DNA of 5,676 nt from Bdellovibrionales bacterium. GTDB taxonomy: Bacteria > Bdellovibrionota > UBA2361 > JAGRAS01. The translations under genes and the position numbers were made by a program. A model generated the notes under the pieces. It saw nothing but the letters and a program-made list of their open reading frames with translations. It searched no databases and was not told where the DNA came from. Positions 1-4,844 of this stretch are shown here, in pieces; position 1 is the first letter of the stretch; each line of letters starts with the position of its first letter. Location: NCBI GenBank assembly GCA_020434465.1, contig JAGRAS010000122.1:1-5676 (forward strand). Direction: 5' to 3'.

Positions 1-1
1 A

Positions 2-112
2 ACTGCTACTGCTGGTGATGTTATCCAGTTAATCAAAGATTGCCAAAAGATTGCTTTAGAAAAAGAAGGTGTAGCATTAGTTCCAGAACTTATTATTTGG
101 CTTTCCAATTGA
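2..112 (+). CDS. murB: MurB C-terminal end (UDP-N-acetylenolpyruvoylglucosamine reductase), partial
   Basis: This is the final 36 codons of a gene that begins before the window, ending in TGA. The peptide starts TATAGDVIQLI and ends with GVALVPELIIW followed by three residues. It matches the family's C-terminal signature: an 'ATa-DV--LI' segment opening a helix, then 'G--L-PE' near the end, where the glutamate belongs to the substrate-binding domain. MurB is the cytoplasmic flavoenzyme that uses NADPH to reduce enolpyruvyl-UDP-GlcNAc to UDP-MurNAc in peptidoglycan synthesis. The FAD domain lies outside the window, so integrity of the rest cannot be judged. A strong intrinsic terminator about 65 bases downstream suggests that transcription of the upstream cluster ends here. 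The identity rests on a short but characteristic tail and is strengthened by ftsQ at the other end of the window. Confidence 0.85.
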   Translation, partial: TATAGDVIQLIKDCQKIALEKEGVALVPELIIWLSN

Positions 113-178
113 TACAATAAGAGCCTCTCTCTAAACTCGAACCTCTAAGCATGGTTTGGGCTTTATTGCATTTTTCTT

Positions 179-208
179 GACAAACCTTTGGTTTGTCTAT
201 CTTTTTTT
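179..208 (+). terminator. Intrinsic terminator after murB
   Basis: A perfect 8-bp stem, GACAAACC (179-186) and GGTTTGTC (190-197), closes a TTT loop and is followed after four bases by seven T residues (202-208). This is a standard Rho-independent terminator. It separates murB from the genes downstream. The stem is symmetric, but there is no T-run on the other strand, so it acts on + strand transcripts. Confidence 0.85.
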
Positions 209-229
209 ATTGAATGGATATTGCTGCGT

Positions 230-256
230 TTGACTAAGAATCTAAGATAGTAAAAT
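230..256 (+). promoter_or_regulatory. Possible sigma-70-type promoter for the 295-837 gene
   Basis: TTGACT (230-235) and TAAAAT (251-256) each match the housekeeping consensus at five of six positions, but the 15-base spacer is shorter than the usual 16-18. A transcript starting near 263 would have a leader of about 32 bases before the ATG at 295. The position just after the murB terminator makes a promoter here likely. The exact elements are a guess in such AT-rich DNA. Confidence 0.38.
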
Positions 257-294
257 ATTAGTTTTTGTATTTTGCTGAAGATAGGAGTACTAGC

Positions 295-837
295 ATGGAT
301 GTTACGATGGAGATACGTGGTCTTGTTCTTGATATAGTTGATAACTTAAGTACTGATTATTCCCTGTCGACAGAGACTCTTAATAAACAGAGAGACTTGC
401 TTAAAAAAATAAGAGCCCTTCCAACAAATAAGCAAGGCGTGGAATTACGTCGATGTTTAGATGACAAAGAATATTTGTATAAGTGTCAGGCTTTACTGTT
501 ACTTGCTTCTGCAGATCCAAAACATCCATCAACTAAGAGTTATATTTCGCGATTTTTGCGGAATAATTTATCTAGCCGTATAAGTTTATATGAAAAAGAA
601 ACCGCTATAAAAGCGATTTTGACTCTTCCAGAAGACTTACAAGAAAAGTTTAAAAACCCACTTTTAATTCTACTTAAAAATTCAAGATACTTTGGAGAGG
701 TAAGTCTGTTTGCTAAAGCATTGCTCAAGATAGATACTACTGAGACATTTAAGAGTCGATTAAGCGCTTATCTTTCAAAAAGAAGTTACATTGGGCATAA
801 TCAGGTTATTCGTGGGGAAAAAGTACTTTCAGATTAA
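295..837 (+). CDS. Helical HEAT-like repeat protein of unknown function
   Basis: A 180-residue protein that I do not recognise. The ATG at 295 is chosen over the in-frame TTG at 265 because AGGAG (283-287) sits seven bases before it. There is no signal peptide or membrane segment, so it is probably cytoplasmic. The sequence is almost entirely helix-forming. From residue 59 it can be divided into three units of about 35 residues (59-93, 96-131, 132-167). Each has an aromatic or charged start, a small/aliphatic first helix (QALLLLA, TAIKAIL, LFAKALL), a short turn with D, P or T, and a second helix (SYISRFL, NPLLILL, SRLSAYL). This resembles HEAT/ARM-type helical hairpins, which usually bind proteins, but the assignment comes from reading the pattern only. 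It lies between the murB terminator and a 160-base spacer, so it may be its own transcription unit. Confidence 0.82.
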   Translation: MDVTMEIRGLVLDIVDNLSTDYSLSTETLNKQRDLLKKIRALPTNKQGVELRRCLDDKEYLYKCQALLLLASADPKHPSTKSYISRFLRNNLSSRISLYEKETAIKAILTLPEDLQEKFKNPLLILLKNSRYFGEVSLFAKALLKIDTTETFKSRLSAYLSKRSYIGHNQVIRGEKVLSD

Positions 838-903
838 GTAAGCATTTTTGGTCGAAGCAATACTAAAAAAAGATAAAATACAATAGCTTGAGTAAATTTA
901 TGC

Positions 904-958
904 GTAGATTCTACGGGACCAAGGGAAATCTACTTATTTTATAAGCTGTATTTTTTTT
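904..958 (+). terminator. Weak terminator-like or regulatory inverted repeats between 837 and 998
   Basis: GTAGATT (904-910) pairs perfectly with AATCTAC (927-933) around a 16-base loop. The left arm can alternatively fold on itself as GTAG-ATT-CTAC (904-914). Next come a 5-bp hairpin CTTAT/ATAAG (933-945) and, five bases later, eight T residues (951-958). The second hairpin plus T-run could be a weak Rho-independent terminator for the 295-837 gene. It is all A/T apart from one G-C pair, so it would be unstable. The competing pairings are also the shape expected of an attenuator. Confidence 0.35.
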
Positions 959-961
959 AGT

Positions 962-990
962 TTGAATTAGGTAAGTTTTAATACTATGTT
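962..990 (+). promoter_or_regulatory. Possible promoter placing the transcript start at or next to the 998 ATG
   Basis: TTGAAT (962-967) and TATGTT (985-990) are separated by 17 bases and match the sigma-70 consensus at four of six positions each. Transcription from this pair would begin about 7-8 bases after 990, that is at or one base before the ATG at 998. This would give a leaderless mRNA and fits the absence of a Shine-Dalgarno there. The match is modest and the DNA is AT-rich, so it is only a candidate. Confidence 0.28.
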
Positions 991-999
991 TTAAAACAT
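986..999. repeat. Perfect 14-bp palindrome across the 998 start codon
   Basis: ATGTTTTAAAACAT is its own reverse complement and includes the first two bases of the start codon at 998. As DNA it could be an operator for a dimeric repressor, since it covers the expected transcription and translation start. As RNA it makes only a poor 5-bp hairpin. The top strand also reads ATG-TTT-TAA, a two-codon frame four bases ahead of the gene start. Confidence 0.6.
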
Positions 1000-1618
1000 G
1001 AAAAATGAGGATGAGATTCAATTTTTAGACTTTTCTAATTACCCAATTTTCTCAGATTCTTCAGCGTTAAAAATATCTGCAAAAGACCAAATAGTACCGA
1101 ATAAGCTTAGTTTGCAGTTTTATGGCAATGATAATCCACAGCTTGCTGAAATTTCTGTTTGTTTAAACCAAGGCAAGATAAATACTAAGTGTGTTCGCGG
1201 CTTAAAGTCTAGTTCAAAGTCTTTAATGACCTTTCCTTGGTCTGCTGGGGTAAAAGCTTTGTGTTTGCTAATTTTACGAACTAAAAGACAATCTTCAGAC
1301 TGTAATTTATTTCCTAGTCTTGAAGGTTTAGCAGGTAGCCCAGCCGCTTCTTTAGATTATGCTATTTCAAAACAACCTCAATGGCTGCTTGATATGTTTG
1401 GTGTAAATAAATTTGGAAAAGCCTTAATTAAACAATTGATTCAGAGAGAGAATCCTGAAAGAAAAAGACCGGGACCAGTAAGGGTTTATTTCAAAGCCGC
1501 TAAGCTTAATGCTGATGAAATAGAAGTTTATTTAGATGGACATAAGATAAATTCTTATGACAAATTATATGCAATTGAAATGCAGATTCTTAAATCTTGT
1601 TTAAAATGCAAGCGCTAA
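998..1618 (+). CDS. Basic 206-residue protein of unknown function
   Basis: I do not recognise this protein. It starts at ATG 998, the only usable start near the beginning of the frame because an in-frame TAA lies six bases upstream. No Shine-Dalgarno precedes it. The first 60 residues are polar and β-prone, then a short hydrophobic stretch (VKALCLLIL, about residues 84-92) looks like a buried strand or helix rather than a clear membrane span. The region around residues 152-157 is strongly basic and proline-containing (NPERKRPGP). It is followed by alternating strand-like segments (VRVYFKAA, EIEVYLDG). The C-terminus carries a CxxC pair (C201, C204) within CLKCKR. Such a tail could bind metal or be redox active, but two cysteines alone do not establish this. 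There is no export signal. The next gene begins 21 bases downstream with its own ribosome-binding site, so the two are probably co-transcribed. Confidence 0.8.
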   Translation: MKNEDEIQFLDFSNYPIFSDSSALKISAKDQIVPNKLSLQFYGNDNPQLAEISVCLNQGKINTKCVRGLKSSSKSLMTFPWSAGVKALCLLILRTKRQSSDCNLFPSLEGLAGSPAASLDYAISKQPQWLLDMFGVNKFGKALIKQLIQRENPERKRPGPVRVYFKAAKLNADEIEVYLDGHKINSYDKLYAIEMQILKSCLKCKR

Positions 1619-1629
1619 TTTCAAAACTT

Positions 1630-1634
1630 AGGAG
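1630..1634 (+). promoter_or_regulatory. Shine-Dalgarno deciding the TTG start at 1640
   Basis: AGGAG lies five bases before TTG 1640, in the 21-base gap after the 998-1618 gene. It supports the rare start codon and independent translation initiation of the second gene of this pair. Confidence 0.75.
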
Positions 1635-1639
1635 TTAAA

Positions 1640-3493
1640 TTGTCTTTTAAAATCACTGATAAATCTAGCTTTGATTCAATTCAATCTAGACAAGTAAATG
1701 ATGTTTTTAGCTTAGCTGAATTTCCTGCCTTAAACAGACGACGATTTATGTTGTCTACTTTTGCTGGCTTACTTCTGGTGATCGCAGAAAAACCTTTGAG
1801 GACGGAGCTTTTTATGCAAGAAAGCTCTGATTTAGCTTATGCAGGTACCGGTGTGCTTATTGAAACTCAGGATTTTCAGTCATTATTTAGAGTTCCAATT
1901 GATAAGAGGGGAAATCCAAATTGGAAAAAGGCTACAATCTGCAAAGCAGATAAAGAGGGTAAGAGTAATGGTCAAGATTCTAAAAAATCACAAGTCCCTA
2001 CTAGAATGCCAAAAGGAAGTGCTGACCTTGCGCATATAGAGGGGGTCGTTCTTGCTGCTGGTGAGAAACCAACACAAAGTGTTGTATTAGAGTATGATGT
2101 TGGTTTGAATTTTTCTGACGATAAAGGAAGGTTTTCTTCGGAATTAAAACCATTTGATTTTCCTGTGCAGTTTGATGCAGCTAGAGAAGTAAGAGTATTT
2201 TCAACTAATAGTGTTCAGCCGAATCCTGTGCCAGGTCTAAGCCCATATGTTGGAAATAGGGCTGTTGCACTAAGCGTGAATAGCAATCAGGAGATCGATC
2301 GATTATGTTCTTTGGAATGGTTTAACGCTACAGGAAGATCTCTTGTACACTCATTTTTAAGTGCTAGGCATTCTGCTGGTTTTTCTGAAGTGGCGGAAGC
2401 TAAGGTTCCTTTAATGTTTGAATTTGAAACTTACGGTGGAATGATCAGTTCCGGAGTGCAGGGAATGCCAGATGAGTCACATCATAGCCGCTCAGTAGAT
2501 CTTTATATGAAAGCACCGAGTTATATTTTAGCTGGAGTAAAAGATTTTAATGAGAGTTTAGAAAAAGCTGTAAAATCTGTGTCTGATGAGAGGGAAAGTG
2601 AAAAACTGGCTAAGTCAAAGCTTGAAGTAAATTCTGAATTTGGAGCTGTTGAAGAAGTTTATAGCTTTAGAGTTGTTAGGCAGGAGACTGAGCAAGTAAA
2701 AAGAATGAAGTATTTGGTCTCGGTAAGATTTTTTGTAGTCAAAGGGAGTGCGGGAGACGAGTTAGGTGTTCAAATATTATTAATTGAGAATACGAGCAAA
2801 GAACGTAGTAATTTTCATCCATATAAAAGCATGATTTCAGGCTTGGAGCCAGGAAGTTCTATTAATTGGAATTTTGAAAAGTTAGCTAAGCCCGAAAAGG
2901 TAAATAGATCCACTTGGCATAATAAATTTAACACTGTTGATGCAGGGCAGCTAAGTGGATTTGCATACTTTGAGCCATTAAGTTTTACTGACTCCAATGG
3001 AGAAGTAAATGTTCAAGATCTTCAGATCTTTGATGAAGATGGTAAAGGTTTAGGCACTAAGTCACATGACTCTGCTAAAGCCCAAAAGTTATATGCTGGA
3101 GTTGACGCTGCTGGGCATACAACTGATTCAGTTAGAACACACTTTAGCCTAGAAATTGATAAATTTGGAAATCTTATTCCACGGGAAGATGGAGTCTTTA
3201 TTCCTGGAAAAGGTAGAATGAAGTTAAGCAAAGAAAAATTTTTAGCTGCTCTGGAAATTGAAGTGTTACGCCTTGAAGTGCTTGGAAAAAAAGATGAGGC
3301 AAGTGGATTACGAGAGGGTCTCTTAGCTGCAATTGATACTATTAGTTACCTAAGTCGAGCTAGCTTAAATAGAGGAGTCCTAAATGCTGTTGAACATGGC
3401 AAGTCAACTTTAAAAATTCCAAAAGATTTGGAGTTCTTGTTTGCAGGTTCAGCTAGGCATCAACCACCAATTATTAATCCAGCTGAAGATTGA
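1640..3493 (+). CDS. Tat-signal exported protein of unknown function, TTG start
   Basis: A 617-residue protein that I do not recognise. The TTG start is supported by AGGAG (1630-1634) five bases upstream; the next candidate, ATG 1748, would destroy the signal. After about 31 residues comes NRRRFML (residues 32-38), a good twin-arginine motif. A hydrophobic run to residue 49 follows, with a possible signal peptidase site at LAYA-G (Ala68/Gly69). Folded export by Tat to the periplasm or outer surface is therefore likely. Residues 133-165 (EGVVLAAGEKP to DDKGRF) faintly resemble a carboxypeptidase regulatory-like β-sandwich. A charged helix spans about 300-335, β-rich sequence about 340-470, and a long amphipathic helical region about 527-578. 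The C-terminus is proline-rich. No cofactor motif typical of Tat substrates is evident. It shares an operon with the 998 gene and is closed by the terminator at 3518-3563. Confidence 0.85.
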   Translation: MSFKITDKSSFDSIQSRQVNDVFSLAEFPALNRRRFMLSTFAGLLLVIAEKPLRTELFMQESSDLAYAGTGVLIETQDFQSLFRVPIDKRGNPNWKKATICKADKEGKSNGQDSKKSQVPTRMPKGSADLAHIEGVVLAAGEKPTQSVVLEYDVGLNFSDDKGRFSSELKPFDFPVQFDAAREVRVFSTNSVQPNPVPGLSPYVGNRAVALSVNSNQEIDRLCSLEWFNATGRSLVHSFLSARHSAGFSEVAEAKVPLMFEFETYGGMISSGVQGMPDESHHSRSVDLYMKAPSYILAGVKDFNESLEKAVKSVSDERESEKLAKSKLEVNSEFGAVEEVYSFRVVRQETEQVKRMKYLVSVRFFVVKGSAGDELGVQILLIENTSKERSNFHPYKSMISGLEPGSSINWNFEKLAKPEKVNRSTWHNKFNTVDAGQLSGFAYFEPLSFTDSNGEVNVQDLQIFDEDGKGLGTKSHDSAKAQKLYAGVDAAGHTTDSVRTHFSLEIDKFGNLIPREDGVFIPGKGRMKLSKEKFLAALEIEVLRLEVLGKKDEASGLREGLLAAIDTISYLSRASLNRGVLNAVEHGKSTLKIPKDLEFLFAGSARHQPPIINPAED

Positions 3494-3517
3494 TTTGATC
3501 AATAAATACATACACTT

Positions 3518-3563
3518 AAACCTTATCTTTTGAATGCTCAAACTTAAGGTTTTAACTTTTTTT
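3518..3563 (+). terminator. Intrinsic terminator after the Tat-signal gene
   Basis: AAACCTTA (3518-3525) pairs with TAAGGTTT (3545-3552). Inside this 8-bp stem a second helix, TTTGA (3529-3533) with TCAAA (3538-3542), closes an ATGC loop, leaving a small internal loop. Seven T residues follow at 3557-3563. The two-part stem and T-run make a convincing, if AT-rich, Rho-independent terminator. It separates the 998/1640 pair from the pilin-like gene. Confidence 0.72.
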
Positions 3564-3610
3564 GACGATAGCAATAAGTGCTAAGTCAATTGTTTTAAAA
3601 GTTTATAAGT

Positions 3611-4789
3611 GTGAAAAGACATAGGTTAGAGTCAGGTACAAGTTTAATTCAACTGGCAATTATTTTAAGTTTGATTTTAATTACCTGTGTTATTGGCGTT
3701 GTGAACTTATCCCAAATTGCAAAAAGCAATTCCAAAGCTGATGACCCTGGAAGATATTTGTATACTTCGAATCAAGCTGTTGCTGGGATTGAAGGTACTA
3801 GAGTCATTTTATACTCACCTGTAGAAACAAACAAACGCTTAAAAATAGTTTTAGATGATTATAAAACGTCTACGGGTGACTCTAAAATTTGTTCGTTTTT
3901 AGCTCATAATTCTGGTGACCAGTTTTATATCGCTCACGGAACTGTTGTATGTTTAGATGAGTCTGGTTCTGCAATTGAAGTGATTGCCGATGCTGAAATA
4001 CCTGAAAAAGTAATTCAAGCATTACAACAGTACTACCAAGATCTTGGGTCAAAAGAGTTATTAACGCAAATTGCATTTAATTTTAAAGAAAGAAATGTAC
4101 CTTTAGAGGCACGAAACTTTGCTATTCGAAATGCAGAACTTGAAAATTTTCAGTCTGAAGAAAGCTTAGATTATAGTTCTGGAAGTGAGCCAGGATTTGA
4201 TGATAGTGATCCAGGAGCTGGTTATACTTTGCCAGAAGTCCCAAAGTATGAAGAAGATGAAAATCCTATTGAGGACGTTCCCAATCATATAAATCCAGTA
4301 CCTGGAAATAATCCAGGCAGAGGGGAGGGTAGAAATCCTGGTAAAGATGATGCAGATAATTCATTTAATGAAATAGATGAAGCATTACCTGAGTTTCCAG
4401 AGCATGAGCGCCCTGAATGGCACCATCCAAATAATAACTCCGATCATGGGGAAGGCTTAGAGGATTATAATGGCAACGAAGATCTAGATGAGCCTGAGTT
4501 AGGTCTAAATCCAGCCACTCCACCTATTCTACCAAGAAATCCAGAAGAATCCGAAATTCACGATTCAGAGAGGGAGAAAAAAGAAGATTCTGAAGCAATA
4601 GAACATGAGGTACCTATTGTACCTAATCCTAATCCAGATATTCCATTATCAATCGTACCTCCTGGTTTAGGAAAAAATCCTGAGGACTTACCGCCAGCTT
4701 TCCAGGAAGAAGACGAAAGTGATTTAATTGATGTTCCTATTTACGATGGTAATCCAAGACCTCCAAATCCTGAAAAATTACCTCGATAA
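3611..4789 (+). CDS. Prepilin-like membrane-anchored protein with acidic Asn-Pro-rich tail
   Basis: A 392-residue protein starting at GTG, the only start possible between an upstream in-frame TAA (3596) and the signal. The N-terminus is a short basic leader (MKRHRLESG) followed directly by TSLIQLAIILSLILI and hydrophobic residues to about 33. This matches the type IV prepilin pattern G|(x)(S/T)L(I/V)E, with cleavage expected after Gly9. At mature position +5 the usual Glu is Gln14. Related signals occur in pilins, type II secretion pseudopilins and TadE-like proteins. Residues about 50-170 look globular, with only two cysteines (C94, C114) that could form a disulfide outside the membrane. From about residue 175 to the end the chain is low complexity, rich in Asp, Glu, Pro and Asn with recurring Asn-Pro, and probably disordered. 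No Shine-Dalgarno is visible. ftsQ starts 55 bases downstream and is likely co-transcribed. No pilus assembly gene is in the window. Confidence 0.83.
   Translation: MKRHRLESGTSLIQLAIILSLILITCVIGVVNLSQIAKSNSKADDPGRYLYTSNQAVAGIEGTRVILYSPVETNKRLKIVLDDYKTSTGDSKICSFLAHNSGDQFYIAHGTVVCLDESGSAIEVIADAEIPEKVIQALQQYYQDLGSKELLTQIAFNFKERNVPLEARNFAIRNAELENFQSEESLDYSSGSEPGFDDSDPGAGYTLPEVPKYEEDENPIEDVPNHINPVPGNNPGRGEGRNPGKDDADNSFNEIDEALPEFPEHERPEWHHPNNNSDHGEGLEDYNGNEDLDEPELGLNPATPPILPRNPEESEIHDSEREKKEDSEAIEHEVPIVPNPNPDIPLSIVPPGLGKNPEDLPPAFQEEDESDLIDVPIYDGNPRPPNPEKLPR
4250..4780 (+). repeat. Degenerate Asn-Pro repeats in the acidic tail
   Basis: Within the tail of the 3611-4789 product, Asn-Pro dipeptides occur about a dozen times at irregular spacing (for example INPVPGNNPGR, RNPEESE, VPNPNPDIP, GNPRPPNP). 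Most are encoded as AAT-CCA or AAT-CCT and are often flanked by Gly, Glu or Val-Pro. The repetition is at the level of short motifs, not a fixed-length tandem unit. This suggests growth of a disordered acidic region by small duplications or selection for composition. Confidence 0.6.
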
Positions 4790-4804
4790 CAAACATTAAA
4801 TTCT

Positions 4805-4843
4805 AGGTATTTTGCATTATTGTTAAATAAGGCAAAATATCCT
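4805..4843 (+). promoter_or_regulatory. Hairpin abutting the ftsQ start codon
   Basis: AGGTATTTTGC (4805-4815) pairs with GCAAAATATCCT (4832-4843), giving 11 base pairs with one bulged T at 4840 and a 16-base loop. The right arm ends one base before ATG 4845. The only Shine-Dalgarno-like bases (AAGG, 4829-4832) straddle the loop and stem. There is no T-run, so this is not an intrinsic terminator. Its position would allow it to block or shape ribosome entry at ftsQ, or to act as an mRNA processing site. Confidence 0.55.
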
Positions 4844-4844
4844 C

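Noticed and set aside
177..182. Consensus -35 hexamer TTGACA
   Set aside because: It lies in the left arm of the murB terminator and has no credible -10 hexamer at 16-18 bases; the next bases are the terminator T-run.
265..294. Ten-residue upstream extension of the helical protein from TTG 265
   Set aside because: ATG 295 has AGGAG seven bases upstream, while TTG 265 has no ribosome-binding site and overlaps the likely transcript start.
540..728. Reverse-strand 62-residue open frame
   Set aside because: It lies wholly inside the helical protein gene, with no ribosome-binding site or protein-like features of its own. The same holds for reverse frames at 2815-2997, 3022-3231 and 3882-4076.
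1839..2039. 66-residue + frame inside the Tat-signal gene
   Set aside because: It is a shifted-frame shadow of the 617-residue gene with no Shine-Dalgarno and unnatural composition.
3562..3567. TTGACG as a -35 for the pilin-like gene
   Set aside because: It overlaps the terminator T-run, and the sequence at the right spacing (around 3585-3591) is a poor -10. A promoter is expected in 3564-3610 but no pair is good enough to list.
4812..4840. Promoter for ftsQ in its leader (TTGCAT and AAATAT)
   Set aside because: The -10 match is only three of six and would put the transcript start within or after the ATG.
113..4844. Mobile element or phage island between murB and ftsQ
   Set aside because: No transposase, integrase, terminal inverted repeats, target duplication or tRNA attachment site is visible, and base use looks like that of the flanking genes.
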